A DNA stretch of 64,000 bases from Paroedura picta (taxonomy: Eukaryota; Chordata; Lepidosauria; Squamata; Gekkonidae), in NCBI RefSeq assembly GCF_049243985.1, contig NC_135369.1, positions 79,487,765-79,551,764 on the forward strand, read 5' to 3'. Positions 1 to 28,467 of this stretch are shown here, piece by piece. The notes beneath the pieces are model-generated. The model was given only the letters and a program-made list of their open reading frames with translations, did not search any database and was not told the origin of the DNA. Position 1 is the first letter of the stretch. Every line of letters begins with the position of its first letter. The translations under genes were made by a program, and so were the position numbers.

Positions 1-590
1 TTGGTAGAGACGTTCTGATTGGCCAAAGGTGGCCATGTGACAAGCTTGCCTTAAAAGGAGAAGCCCCTAATTTCTCTCAACTTCTGTCGGTCATGGATTT
101 TTTCTCCGTTCTCTGCCTTTTTCAATCCTCTCCCCCCCCCTTCAAGAAAAGAAAGAAAGAGGCTTGGCTCCCCCCCCCCCTTCTGAACTACCCTAACCAC
201 ATGCAGAACACTTTCCTGTTTCAATGGGGAGGGGGGGGGGAAGATGACCCGAGTTCAAATCGATCTGAATTCAACAGTGGAATGGAATAAACAAAGTAAG
301 TGCAGACTCTGCCCTGGTAATGACTTCAGAAGACTTACTCACTACTCACACAACTTGACCCACCATGCCACTAGGCCAGCGGGTGGTGGCCATCATGCAA
401 TTCAACTGGAGAATGCCAAAGTGAGGGAAGGAGGGAAATATAGAGGCAGTTGGAAGTAGGAGGATGAGAAGGAGAGAAAGAAGGGACAAGGGAGAGACTT
501 TGAGGGCTGCCTGGGAAAGAGGATATAATGAGAGTGAGGATATAGAATACAATAATATGCTCCCCTGGAAGTCCGTGTAGTCTTTTAAAG
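1..590. other. Non-coding, no recognised feature
   Basis: No gene or known repeat recognised. Short C and G homopolymer runs occur near 127-136, 171-180 and 229-240. The small open frames here look like chance and resemble no family I know. Confidence 0.35.
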
Positions 591-940
591 AATAATAAAC
601 AGAAAGAAGTTTCCAAGCTGGCGATGGCAAAAGCTTTATTCAGAACAAGTTCCTAGGTATAAAAACTCGTTTTCGTATTTTACTTCCTCATTTATAAGAT
701 AGTTATCTTTATGGACCTTTGATATTAATAGACCCGTTCCAATATAATATAAATATAAAGTATAAGGTATATAAAATATAAGGTAGTGGGTTGAGGACTT
801 TGTATCCCCGGAAAAAAAAACAATTAAGAAATAAGTTCACTGAGGAAGTAAAATACGAAAACGAGGTTTTATACCTAGGAACCCATTCTGAATAAAGCTT
901 TTGCCATCGCCAGCTTGGAAATTTCTTTCTGTTTATTCAT
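591..940. repeat. 100-bp inverted duplication with 150-bp spacer
   Basis: Positions 591-690 and 841-940 are reverse complements at about 93 of 100 positions. Read on the plus strand, the right arm carries a TATA-like string followed about 25 bases later by AATAAAGC. That layout resembles the promoter/poly(A) part of a long terminal repeat, so the arms may be two LTR pieces in opposite orientation. They could equally be a foldback transposon. The spacer is AT-rich and unrecognised. Confidence 0.7.
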
Positions 941-2752
941 CTTTGGCTGACGGGTCATCTCTGCAAGTCTTTAAAGAGGCAGTGTCCCTGACTGGGTGAC
1001 CAAACTGTATCACCAAAATGCCATGGCAGAGTCTGTTAGGGCTGTTAGTATATGTTAGCCACAGAGGACACAAGCTGGGCCCTGACACTGTAAGGAAGCA
1101 AAGGATGTGTTGCCTCTGAGTGACTCCACAAGTCTTCAACAACTATACTTCCTTGAATACTGCCTCATCAGTTCCTTCAACAGCCTTGGTTCCTTGAACA
1201 GATCAGTTGCTAGGCAGGGCATAACTGCAGTGTCTTCTCCCCATTAGGACAATCTCAATCAGTACTTTGTCAATGTCAGCCCTTTTTAATTCCAAAAGCA
1301 CTGCACAAAATCAGCATTTGTGGATCAGCACTAACCAGTACTTCTCCCTCCTTGTGATTGTGTCGCCACAGTTTAGGCTCAGCTGCCCACTTTAATCAGA
1401 ATGGGAAACCCCCACACTTTCTAACCAATGGTCCCTCAAGCCATGCTACAAAGTAATGCACAATTAACTCATATACATTCCCATATGAAGCTTGTACAGA
1501 ACAGAAAAACCAAAATATTGAGAGGACTGCATGGATGCTCATATCCATATTCAAGAGGCACTTTTAAAGAACAAGACCATTCCTGGTTTGGGGCATGAGA
1601 GTTTGCGATTTGTTATGGCAAGGTCACTGAACTGATAGTAATGTTATTCGTTTCATGGAATATTAATCATTCTTGGATAGACACTTAGATCTGCATTGCT
1701 GGATATTGACCCATCAACTCCATCTTGGAAAGTTACTTAACATAAACCAAAAAAAGCGCAAAGTTTAGCAGTTTTAATAGAAACTTAATTTTTAAGGTGT
1801 TTAACCTAAGTATATTTAACAAAATCTCTTTGTCCTCACTAAATCAGTCTCTTTGAAGGATAGCCGAACTTACGAATTATCTGAGTATGTTAGAACTGTC
1901 AGAAAAACTACTTCAGCGAAGAGAAGGTGTCAAGAAACTGAATGACAGATATGATATTTTTATGAACATCAAAACAGAAATTCAAAGTGATGGAAATTCA
2001 AAGGTGCACCACTGCTGACAGCTGCTTGTATTTTAAGATATTCATAAGAAAGAAAAAAAACATTAACAGTTAAGGAAGTACAAGACTGTGAAAAACAGAT
2101 TTGAAAAGAAAAAAGGGAAGACCAGAAATAAGGGGAAATTATTTATTTGCTGGGACTATTAAAGAGGCTGAGTACCTGGAGAACAAATCATAAACAATCA
2201 CTAGATGAAAACCAGGAACTTGATTTTGTTAAATGTATTATTCTTTTATTATATTATATCATCAGTAAAACTTATAAAAACCAAACTGACAAGTCATCCA
2301 CTATCTGATTGGCCCTCATCCAGTTTAGACCCAATCAGGAGGCAGCCCTCAGCCAGGAAGGGCTTAAAAAGAGGTCATCTCTCCACCAACTTTCTGCTGG
2401 TTTCAGAAGTTTACTTGTTGGAAGAGAAGCTGGTTTCAGAACATACCCAGATGCCAGTAAGTTGCTGTGGCCTCTTTCAACTCAGAGAACATGGGGGGAG
2501 CTGGGGCAGCCGCTGTGTGCCTTTTGGAGGTGGGGGGGCTGCAGGAGCCCCAGAAACAGCCCCCCTGCTGGCCCTCTTGAACCCAGGGTGTCCAGGAAAA
2601 GCCTCTGCCCTGGAAATGTTTACTCATGAGTAAGTCATGTGAGGTTTGTGACTTGCAATCTGAGAAGGGAGGAATGCTTTGGGGGTGGCCATCACAGGCA
2701 ATTACAGAAGGAACAATAATGCTGGTGTGGGTGGGACTGGGAAGATGTAGAT
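941..2752. other. Non-coding, no recognised gene
   Basis: No exon or known element recognised. Around 2,305-2,370 there is a CCAAT-like box in both orientations and a TTAAAAAG string, a promoter-like spacing of unknown meaning. Open frames at 2,205-2,633 match no family I know. Confidence 0.3.
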
Positions 2753-5345
2753 AGAATCATAGAATCATAGAGTTGGAAGGGACCATACAGGCCATCTAGT
2801 CCAACCCCCTGCTCAACGCAGGATCAGGCCTAACCATCCTAAAGCATCCAAGAAAAGTGTGTATCCAACCTTTGCTTGAAGACTGCCAGTGAGGGGGAGC
2901 TCATCACCTCCTTAGGCAGCCTATTCCACTGCTGAACTACTCTGACTGTGAAAATTTTTTTCCTGATATCTAGCCTATATCGTACTTGAAGTTTAAACCC
3001 ATTACTGCGTGTCCTCTCCTCTGCAGCCAACAGAAACAGCATCCTGCCCTCCTCCAAGTGACAACCTTTCAAATACTTAAAGAGGGCTATCCCCCATCCA
3101 GTAGGCATGCTTTTCATTTTTCTGATCCAGATGCAGAACTTTACACTTATGTTTATTAAATTGCATCTTGTTCTCATTTGCCCATTTTTCCATTGTGTTC
3201 AGATCTCGTTGAACTCTGTCTCTATCTTCCGGAGTATTTGCCAGTCCTTCCAATTTGGTGTTATCTGCAAATTTGATAAGTAGTCCCTCCACCCCCTCAT
3301 CTAGATCATTAATAAATATGTTAAAAAGTACCGGGCCGAGCACCGAGGCCTGAGGTACCCTGCTACTCACCTCTCTCCAGTCTGATGAAACACCATTGAT
3401 AACAACTCTTTGAGTGCGGTTCTCTAACCAATTCCCTATCCACTTAACTATCTGAAAATCCAGATTGCAGTCCTTCATCTTATCCACCAGAACATCATGG
3501 GGAACCTTGTCAAAAGCTTTACTAAATTCCAAGTAAATGACATCAACCGAATTTCCCCGATCCAGCAAACCTGTTACTTGGTCAAAAAAGGAAACCAGGT
3601 TGGTCTGACAGGACCTGTTGGAGACAAATCCATACATACTTCTTTGGATCGCCAAATTGTCCTCCAGATGTTTGCAGATCGCTCCCTTTAATATCTGCTC
3701 CATTATCTTCCCCACAACAGAGGTCAGACTCACTGGTCTGTAGTTTCCCGGGTCATCCTTCCTCCCTTTTTTGAAGATCGGAATAAGGTTTGCTCTCTTC
3801 CAGTCCTCCGGGACATCTCCAGTCCTTAAAGAGGTCCCGAAGATGATGGACAAGGGCTGTGCAAGTTCTCTGGAAAGTTCTTTGAGCACTCTCGGGTGCA
3901 TTTCATCTAGACCAGGGGATTTGAACTCATCCAGTGCAGCTAAATGCCTCTCGACAACCTCTCTATCCATGTTAACCTGCCACCCAGACACTATCCTTTG
4001 GCTATGGCCATCTCTAGATGTGCCTAAACACTTTGACATGTTGGAAAAAACAGATGTAAAATAGGCACTAAGCCTTCCTGCTTTCTCTGCATCCTCCGTT
4101 AGTTTGTCCATCCGCACCCAACAGTGGCCCTATTGCCTCCTTTACTTTACGTTTGCTCCTCACATAACTCAAAAATCTTTTCTTGTTACAATGGGCTTCC
4201 CTGGCCAATCTTAGCTCACTCTCAGTTTGGCCTTTCTGATGATTGATCTACAGTGCCTAGTAACCTGTAGGTACTCTTCTTTAGAGCTCTGTCCTTCCCT
4301 CCATTTCCTGAACATTTTCCTTTTCTTTCTTAGTTCCTCTTGAAGTTCTCTGTTCATCCAAATAGGCTTCTTAGTGTTCCTGCAGTGTTTTCGTCTTTCT
4401 GGGATAGTCATGGATTGAGCATGCTATAGCTCTTGTTTGAGTAGCGCCCACCCTTCACATGCTCCCTTCCCTTCCAGCATTCTCGTCCATGGTATGACAC
4501 TCATCATGTCTCTTGAGTTTATTAAAGTTTGCCCTATGAAAATCCAACATCCGCGTCTGGCTACAAGCTTCCTTGGCTCCCCATCTCAAAAGGAATTCTA
4601 TGAGGACATGGTTACTTCCCCCTAGGGTCCCCACCTCCTTCACCTCATCCACCAACTCTTGCTTGTTGGTCAGTATTAAGTCCAGTATGGCTGAACCTCT
4701 TGTGGGTTCATCTACCATTTGATAAATGAAATTGTCAGCCAGGCAGGTCAGAAACTTGCATGACTGAGGACGCTTCGCAGAGTTTGTTTCCCAGCACACA
4801 TCTGAGAAATTGAAGTCACCCATGATGACAAGGTCCTGCCGCTTGGATATTTTCTCAAGCTGCTCACAAAGTGCAGCATCCACATCCTCTCATTGGTCAG
4901 GCGGTCGGTAGCAGACACCAACCACCACACTGTTTGTTTTCCCCTCACTTATTTTCACCCAGATGCTTTCCACTGTAGATATGCTCTCCTTCACTAGAAT
5001 TTCCTGACAGGTAAGCCCTTTCCTCACATACAGTGCCACTCCTCCACCTCTTCGATCTATTCTGTTGTTTTCTGAACAGTTCATATCCATCCACCATTAC
5101 ATTCCAGTCAGGAGAATCACTCCACCAAGTTTCTGTGATGCCTACTAGATCATACCTTTCCATCAGCATGAGAAGTTCCAGCTCTTCCTTCTTATTGCCC
5201 ATGCTTCAGGCGTTAGTATAAAGACAACTGAATCCTTTTACTTTTGGTTCCCTATGAGCTGGCCTTGCCGGTTGGGCTGCCTCCGATCGTTCTCCTTCCT
5301 TACACTCCCTATGTTGATCATCTCCTTCCCCTTGTGGCTTTAGTT
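2753..5345 (-). mobile_element. CR1 LINE, 5'-truncated, degenerate ORF2
   Basis: On the minus strand the element ends at 2,753 with the CR1 hallmark of short tandem ATTCTATG-type units. Reading upstream, translated pieces give the reverse transcriptase (about 4,117-3,077) and then the APE-type endonuclease (about 5,200-4,455, with ITETWW, GDFN and NHVLIEF motifs). The catalytic FADDT box of the RT reads FADNT here, so an essential aspartate is lost. The frame is also broken in several places in the endonuclease half. Homology to the CR1 copy near 37-38 kb stops at about 5,345, just upstream of the ORF2 start, so this is a 5'-truncated dead copy. It lies downstream of DESI2 on the same strand. 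Confidence 0.93.
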
Positions 5346-6189
5346 TAAATGTTTAGTTTAGATGTTCCCTTTCCATATGGATCCCACCTTGGTCTTGCTG
5401 CAATCTTCACAAGACCATCTCAGTAACGCAAATTTGAGACCAATGGCGTAGAAGATGGGGAAACGGAAGAGTGCAGAAGCACTATGAGGCCATGGAGATA
5501 TGTGGAGAGGAGGGAGTTTTCCAGTAGCTACTTCCCAGTAGAAGACGAGTTGGGAACAAGCTTCTTGCTCAAAATTGGCTAGAAGTCTTGGGCAAAGGAG
5601 TTTGCCTTATTGTGTCTTGGTCGACTTCCTTCAGTCATTTGGGAGTGGAAGGACCATAATGTTAGAACATATGTTTTGCATCCCAGGTATTATCCACAGA
5701 ATTTCCAATTATGAAAGGTTTTTAAGTTGCAGGATTGGGATAAGACTTCTGCATGTGAATTTGAAGAATTACTGCCATTGTGTTCCAGCATTCAGTTGGG
5801 ACTAGATGATCAGTCAGTATTTTCCTTTATCTCTGAAACTATAGTGGTCCACTTGGGAGCCATGATTCTTCTCCTCAACATTTTTGGAAGGATGTGTCCC
5901 CCTCAATCACTCCATCTCAAAAGTATAAGGCTGCATACAGCTACGTCAAATGCTGTGCCAGGTTTTAATGGGGTGTTGTACCTTTCCAGTACCTCCACAT
6001 TAGATGCTGCACAATAGACCACTGGCCTTGTTTACTTTTTTATATATAAACATAAGTGAATATTGTTAAGTGAGGTGTCTTTGTTCTTGTTCAAAGAATG
6101 TTGAATTCCAGCAAATAGATACCACTGCAACAATACAAAGAAGGTGCATTGAAACGTGATAATTCAAGTTGATAACTGTACACATGCTA
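5346..6189. other. Non-coding, no recognised feature
   Basis: No exon, RNA gene or known repeat recognised. Two overlapping plus-strand open frames (5,575-5,805 and 5,727-6,017) have no recognisable domain and are probably chance. Confidence 0.3.
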
Positions 6190-9100
6190 TTTGTTCTATA
6201 AAAACAGTTCTCTTTAATAAATGGATGGTTTCAAGTCTATGGTAACTTTACATGTCAGAGTAACAAAAGTCAATATTCTCTATTTCATACAAATACTATG
6301 CATTACAGTAAACTTGATTTCAAGTTTACAAAAAGTGTCAGTGAAGATTCATTACTTTTCACCATCTAAAAGTGAAAATTCTTGTATCAGCTATGATTAA
6401 AACTGTACTGCATGTTTTCAAGAAGAAACACATCACATTTTTTCTTATAATGAAACCACAAATTATTGGTGTGCACTGACAACATGTAGTATTTATTTTT
6501 GGCTTCCTGAATAAAAGTGGCAGCTTAAAAAATGGACTTGATAAGACAAAAAAAGTACAACAATCTTTTTTAAAATCAAGTATTAGAAACTGAACCCTGA
6601 ACTCAATTTTTCTACCCGTTTTGGTTGGAAAAACTCCACAGATATCCAGCATTCTCTTAGCTGAGAGAAGTGTTCTAGTTTTTAACGCACAGTATGGCCA
6701 TTGTAGACAAGAGTGCTACCTGCTGTGTAGTAATGCTGGTGAAAGGTAACTGGAACTATTGCTAACATACAAGAGCAGCCTTTGACAGGATTGCTTTTTT
6801 GTTTTAAGGATTAAGTGGAGACTATATAGCACATGTAGTAAGGTACAAATTACCATCACTACATAAAATGTGGCATCAACTTCAGGGTTCAGATGTTAAA
6901 ACTTGTTCATGGATTAAATAAATGGATTAAAAGAAATAATGGGAATGTCAAATGAAAGATTCATCATTATTAAAAATGGCTTTTGCCTGCTATGCTCTGT
7001 ATGTCCTTGCATTTCTTACCAGCCTCAGTAAACTTTATGAAACTGCAGCCATGTATGGCATACTGCTGTGAGAATAACCAGGAAAAAAAATCTACTGTTT
7101 CCTAGAAAATGGATGGAGATTTAGTTACTTCAGAATAGTTTGCCTGAAATATTAGGAGAATCTACAAAATCACCTAATCCAGTATCTTCATGAAGCACCA
7201 CACAAGGACTCCCTATTTACCTGTGGAAAGACAATTCCATGAAGTTCAGATTCTGGCTCTGGTTCAGAATCCTCTTTGCTCTGGGATGCATATTAACTGT
7301 TCCACATAAAATCATAATGTGCATCATAGAACATCTGTGAGTCCAAACCACAGCTAGAATCTGAACTTTATCAACAGCTTCAAACTTGAACTACAAAATA
7401 CCATTTCTATCTCAGTTATAGTAGAGAAAAAATCTGCCATTTCTTGCTACTGGTTAGTTATTTTATGATTCAGCAACACTTAATAGGAAAAAATGGATAA
7501 AATTTTCAAAATCCTAGTTCAGATAGTCAGTTTAAGAAAGTAGTTGGCTCCCAAACTACCACGGGGTAACTGCATTAAGGATTTTTGCTGGTATCTCCTT
7601 CATATTGCAGTGTTTAGCACTCTTTGGAAACAGCTTCTAAAGGGTTAGGCAACTTTAGGTACAGCATGGGATGTAAAATGGAGGGCTGCAGCTGAAAAGG
7701 AGAATTGGTAGAACTTTGCCCTTCTCCCACCTCTTGTTCAACTCAAGGAAGAGCTTTTGCAAACAGTTGAGAGATGATTTCTGCTGATTCTCTCTTCTGG
7801 CTGCAGCCCTTCACACTGCATGCCGTCTACCCATCTCAAGAGTGGCTTGGTGACATGTATATGAGGCTGAATTCTGAAGAGGGAGCAATCAGGAAAAATC
7901 TCTTCTGCCAACTTGACCTGTTCATGGCACTTTTAAAATCTAAGCCAAAGTGAGCTTAAAATGTTGGGTTATTGAGTTATGCTAAACAGTTATGAAAGGG
8001 TCAATCACAGTAATGATGGCATTGTTAAGACAATTTTGTTTGTTGCTAAATTAGGAATATTCTCAACACATAACATTTTGGAGAATTATTTAACTTTTAA
8101 CATATTTTATGTAACTGAGTATTCTGTGTAATAAAGCAACTTTTACTTCAGGTTTGCCCTAACTTGGATAGGCCAGGCTAATGTGATGTCATCAGATCAC
8201 AGAACCTAAGCAGAATTGGCCGTGGTTGGTATTTAAATGGGGGAACCCCCCCCCCCAAATCCAGGATTGCTATGCAGAAGCAAGCAATGCAAACTGTCTC
8301 TCTGTCATGTTGAGTGTTATGTAATGGCACTTTCCACCACCACCTCCTCAAATTTGCCTAAAAAGCAGCCTAAGGGGAGACTAAAACACTACAAAGTCTG
8401 CGGTCTGAGGACTCCAGTCCTGTTGACCAGGCTTTTGCTGGGACTTCCATCCTGGGAATTTGTGTTTGTATTGGTTAGTGACATATGGGGTAAGGAGGCA
8501 AATCCCTTAACCCCACCCCATATTGATATCCTGATTTGAAATGTCCTTGTAGAATCCCTGCTAATGGGCTACATATAAGTTTTGCTAATGGGACAAACAG
8601 CACCACACCATGGCCATTTCAGATTGGGAAAAATCCAGGGGGGCACAAGCTCACTCTCTCCATGGTCCTGCTATAAATCAGAAATGTATACCTAGCAATT
8701 AGGTTCTGAGCATGGAACTCCTAGAGTGTCTCTGTCAACAGGATGCAGGAGGATTTAACTGACACCCAAATAAATGTGTATAAACTGAAACAGCTGAAAA
8801 TGTGGATAATGCAATACTAACCAAAAGCCATATAAACAGTCTTGCTGTCTATGGATTTACATTTGTAAAATAAATATATGTTACACAACATCATTTTATC
8901 AGCCCTAACTTTTTCAGATTTGTCATTTTTGATATCTGCACCAAAGCTATCCCAGTTTAAATGCACATCAGCAAACCCAGCAATATAAATAGCACATGCA
9001 AAGTTTACATTTTCTTCAGCAGCGCAGTCTTTTGTGGACTTGCAGATCAGTTTATACATTATTTCCAGTCAACCATTTTCCATTTAATTGGAAGACCCTT

Positions 9101-10308
9101 AAGAGAGCATACATAAGGAAAATCTAAAGTTCATTCCAATTGGGTGTCACCGCTGCTTCCATGAGAAAGCCACAAAGACATAATTTCCCTTGATAATTGT
9201 ACTCATTTTTTTAGTTTATAGGGTCCACTATACCAGGAGATTAGCAATATTAAGAAGGCATAATTAGACCTTGCATGTGCTATTAAATCATTGTAACTAA
9301 GACTAAGAAGGTAGTATCACCAGGCACATAGTTGGATGACTTATCTATAACACTTTAGGGCTCTTCTGTTAACACAATAGGTTCAAATAGGCTTTCATAT
9401 TTCATGTTGTTGAGAAAACTAGTTCTATTAAAAATTACAACAGCATTTTTCTCCATGTTTCTAGGAAGATATTCTTCTAATAGACAGCAATTTATATCCG
9501 ATAGAACTGGTTGCAGAATCACGGGCTGAATAATTCTATGTGATGCCTAATATTACATGCTAACAAATCAACCATGTGTACCATCTGTATCCTACAGCTC
9601 TAACTTTTTAAAATTATGTGAAAGAGGCACTGCTGAGGACTCAGTTAAAAAGCTGTGAAATTCAGAATAATTTTTTTTCAAATCTGTGTCAGACAAAACA
9701 TGCAGGACAAATAAACCCAAAATCCACAAAATAAAATAATACAAAAATAACTTATGAGGTTGAAATCTAACTGAATCCAATAGGCTTTGTAGTAAAATAT
9801 TAATTTGCACTTCATAATTGGTTAAAATAAGTGATTTAACTGATAGCAACATTTTAGAGAACACATATTCTTTGTTATACACCAAGGTAAATTCTTTGCT
9901 TCCTAGGACAAATTTCTTTACATTGATCAGTATGTACCCTGTTTACGCACAGTATTCAACAATTCCTGCTTCATTTTCAGCAGCAGTTGGCAAAGATGCT
10001 GTTTACATTATGCAGGCCCAATTGAGCTATTTAACACATTGTCTTTCAATGGCAGATGTCCCTGTGGGACTTGTAAACGGCAGCACACAATACTGTAAAC
10101 AGTTCAGTCAGTCCAAGGCTATTGGATCAGATGAAAGACAGCAGCTCCAACTCAAATTCCCATTTCTCCCAGAAACTTTTCACTACATATAAAATCCTGA
10201 GCAGAAGACACCAAGGGCTTGAGCTGGAGAGCTAATTGCATACCAAATGAGCAAAAGTTCAGTTAGTGAAGTCAGTGACTGAGAGTTTAAGGATAGTTTG
10301 GCCTGAAC
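6190..10308 (-). other. Probable long 3' UTR of DESI2
   Basis: This 4.1-kb AT-rich stretch follows the DESI2 stop codon on the minus strand. It has no LINE, LTR or transposon that I can recognise, apart from one 5S-like SINE piece near 8.2 kb. That contrasts with the repeat-filled sequence around it and suits a transcribed 3' UTR. Minus-strand poly(A) signals that could end it are AATAAA at 6,492-6,497 and ATTAAA at 6,213-6,218. The extent is inferred; no transcript evidence is available here. Confidence 0.45.
8168..8262 (+). repeat. 5S rRNA-like SINE head (or 5S pseudogene)
   Basis: The segment aligns by eye with the internal promoter half of vertebrate 5S rRNA: a degraded 'GATCTCGTC', then the AACCTAAGCAG, GGTTGGTATTT and AAATGGG blocks in the right order and spacing. 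This is the A-box/IE/C-box region used by RNA polymerase III. A 5S head is known from SINE3-type and '5S-Sauria' SINEs of reptiles. It is diverged, so probably an old copy. Confidence 0.7.
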
Positions 10309-26057
<15,749 letters not shown>

Positions 26058-26612
26058 CCTCCCTCCTCCGGCGCGGCGCGGCGCGGCGGCCGCTCTCCCC
26101 CGGCGCTTGGCTCAGGCCGCGGGCGGGAGCCCCGGGGGACGCCGCCTCCCCGTCCTGCCTCTGGCTGAGGGGCGGGAGGCGGAGGCGGCGGCTCCCGGCA
26201 GCATGGAGCCACCGCCGGGGCGGGGGGTGGGGAGTCGGGCTGCGCCCCCAGGAAGCGCCGTCGCCCCACGCACGGCAGGCACCGGCCCTCGTGGCTGCGC
26301 TCGGGTGGGGCCCGTCTCGCCCCTGCTGGTTTCTGGACCGCAGCCCAGGTCCTCCGGCGGAAAGCGCCTGCCCGGGGAACAGGTGCCCGGACGGCAGGCA
26401 GGCAGGCAGTCAAGGCAGCGAAGCACAACCGCACAAGTCCGTGCACATCTGCAATGGGGCGATGAGCACCAAGACTACAGCCCCCAGCATGCATCACGGG
26501 AGGAACCCGTTTCCCAGCAGACTATGCGGTGGAACGCAAAGTACGAATCCCTGGGGAAGGGTGGAGAGTTCAAATGCTCTTTCTTTGGGCTGCTTCCTGT
26601 GGGATTTTGAAT

Positions 26613-26765
26613 TAGGGATGCCAGCCTCCAGGCGAGACCTGGGGATCCCCCAGAATGACAGCTCATCTCCAGACTACAGGGATCAGGCCCCTGGAGAAAA
26701 TGGATGCTTTGGGAGGTGGACTCCGACAGTGCCAAGTTTCCCAACACGGATTTGGCAACCCTCCC
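26613..26765. mobile_element. Remnant of a short DNA transposon with GCCAGCCTCCAGG end
   Basis: The block GATGCCAGCCTCCAGG ... CAGACTACAGGGATCAG ... CTGGAGAAAATGGATGCTTTGGGAGG ... TTGGCAACCCTCC has the layout of a widespread reptile non-autonomous element with terminal inverted GGTTGCCAGCC-type ends. It has an internal deletion. Its superfamily is not clear to me. Confidence 0.5.
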
Positions 26766-26904
26766 CCTCCCCTGCCGTTGGCCAGGAGAGACCAGGCAAC
26801 CCTGTTTTGTTTTGTTTTTTTAATACAAATCCTGTATTGGCCTGTTCCATTTCTGAATACAGGCAATACTTCACATCACTGAATACTTTGCTGTTTAAAA
26901 AAAT

Positions 26905-27015
26905 TCAGATTCAGGTGGGTAGATATGCTAGACTGAAGCAACAGAACGAATTTTCAGTCCAGTGGCAACTTTAATTTGTAAAATTTTTAGTTTTAAAGGT
27001 GCAAGTGGACTCCAA
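26905..27015 (+). repeat. Unclassified interspersed repeat
   Basis: Contains TTCAGGTGGGTAGATATG, GAACGAATTTTCAGTCCAGTGG and TTTTAAAGGTGCAAGTGGACTCC. Related pieces occur near 24,525-24,625 and 42,840-42,885. Class not determined. Confidence 0.45.
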
Positions 27016-27106
27016 CTTCACAGCTTTTCTGTTAAATGAGCTTTTGTGCCCCCAGGGCTCTTCGCTCTGTGGGTATGAATCTGCTGGTTGTCCCAGGCCC
27101 ACAGGA

Positions 27107-27422
27107 CAGTGGTCCCCAACCTTTTTGAGTCTAGGGACCGGCAGGGCAACTGCCTGCCCACACATTGCATATGCGCGGCCGCGCATTGCGCATGCGCGGC
27201 TGAAATCGCGCACACATGATTTTGGTTGCACATGTGCAATGCGCGGGCGCGGCCCTGATTCCCTCTTTTCCCCCCTCCCGCAGTAAGAAGCTTCCCGGGC
27301 TGCAAACGTGTGGCCTGAGAAGTTTTTTACTGCGGGGGGGGGCAGGGAGAGGGAGCCGCGGCCCGGCGCCATGGCCTTTGCGGCCCGGCACCGGGCCGCA
27401 GGCCGCGGGTTGGGGACCACTG
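27107..27422. mobile_element. hAT-like MITE with 8-bp target duplication
   Basis: Starts CAGTGGTCCCCAACC and ends GGTTGGGGACCACTG, perfect 15-bp terminal inverted repeats. The flanking 8 bases, CCACAGGA (27,099-27,106) and CCCCAGGA (27,423-27,430), match at 7 of 8, as expected for hAT. The inside is GC-rich, with runs of alternating purine/pyrimidine. No coding. Confidence 0.9.
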
Positions 27423-28200
27423 CCCCAGGATATCTGCCTGGCCTTGAGTAGGGCCAAGGCCTTTTTGGTCCTGGCCCCAACCTGGTGGAATGAGCTCCCG
27501 GAAGAGCTGAGGGCCCTGCCAGAGTTGTCAGCTTTCTGCAGGGCCTGCAAGATGGAGTTCTTCAGCCAGGCGTATGGTAGAAGCTTGGGCAGAGTCTTGG
27601 TGTTACCATTGGAGGATCCCTCCAGTGTACGATTACATCTAGTCCCTCACTCCTAGTGGAAGAGAACTTGACCCATGGGCTGAATGGGACGTGGGGAGAG
27701 TGGGAGATTAGAAGTCTTTATAGCAGTGGTCCCCAACTGGTCTGCGGACTGGTATTGGTCCATGGATCAGTCGGTACTGGGCCACAGCTCCTCCTCCTTG
27801 TTCTCCCTGGCTACTGCCTCGGGGGCTGCCCTGCCACTCTGCCACCGGCTCACCTTTGGTGCTCTCCAGCGGCCGCCATGCTGCTGCTGGCAGTGCCCCC
27901 CAGTGGGCGGCGGGAATTCAGGAGTGCTGGCGGGAAAGCAAGTGGAGCAGGGGTTGAGGCAGCAATGTCCCTTGGCAAAAGACTACCCCTCCCCCAGGTC
28001 TCAGTAAAATTGTCAAGCATTGACCGGTTCCCGGTGATAAAAAGGTTGGGGACCACTGCTTTATAGGAACTAGATCGCCATCTGATTAAACTATAATGTA
28101 AGTGGTATTTTAGGGGGTTTTATGGTATTTTATTGTATTGTATCATTCCTGTGAACTGCTGTGAGGCTTTTTGGAGAGGGGTTGTATAAAAATAAAAAAA
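27423..28200 (+). mobile_element. L2 LINE 3' end (split by a hAT-like MITE)
   Basis: Translates to the L2 ORF2 C-terminus (LSRAKAFLVLAPTWWNELPEELRALPE...FCRACKMEFF), then a 3' UTR ending GTATAAAAATAAAAAAAG...AAATAAATA near 28,200. The hAT-like MITE at 27,724-28,058 interrupts the 3' UTR. The flank left of the 27,107 MITE probably belongs to the same L2. 5'-truncated. Confidence 0.8.
27724..28058. mobile_element. hAT-like MITE inside L2, perfect 8-bp target duplication
   Basis: Begins CAGTGGTCCCCAAC and ends GTTGGGGACCACTG. CTTTATAG is repeated exactly at 27,716-27,723 and 28,059-28,066. 335 bp, no coding capacity. The internal sequence differs from its neighbour at 27.1 kb except near the ends. 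Confidence 0.92.
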
Positions 28201-28467
28201 GTAAAATAAATATATGATATAATGGCAAAAAAGGGGGAAAAGGGAGATAGGGAAGGAAATAGCCCAGGAAAACCCTGTTCTCACGTATATTGGTAGCCTT
28301 CCTCCAGTTTTCTTTAATGGGGAGACCACTGATGTTTTCTCTTTATAATTTTAAGAAGGGTTTAGTCAGAATGATTTTTATGTAACATCATCCACAGCAT
28401 TGATTAATAAAAATGCCTTTCTGCTGTGTGTATACACCCATATTTTCAAGTATATTTTTATTCTTTA
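28201..28467. other. Intergenic, nothing recognised
   Basis: AT-rich spacer between the L2 tail and a Helitron-like element. Confidence 0.35.

Noticed and set aside
2300-2420. A promoter or LTR with CCAAT and TATA-like boxes, similar in layout to positions 1-70
   Set aside because: Only short, common motifs are shared; no defined ends, no repeat partner and no downstream gene.
8168-8262. Functional 5S rRNA gene
   Set aside because: Too many differences from vertebrate 5S and the 5' half is degraded; better explained as a SINE head.
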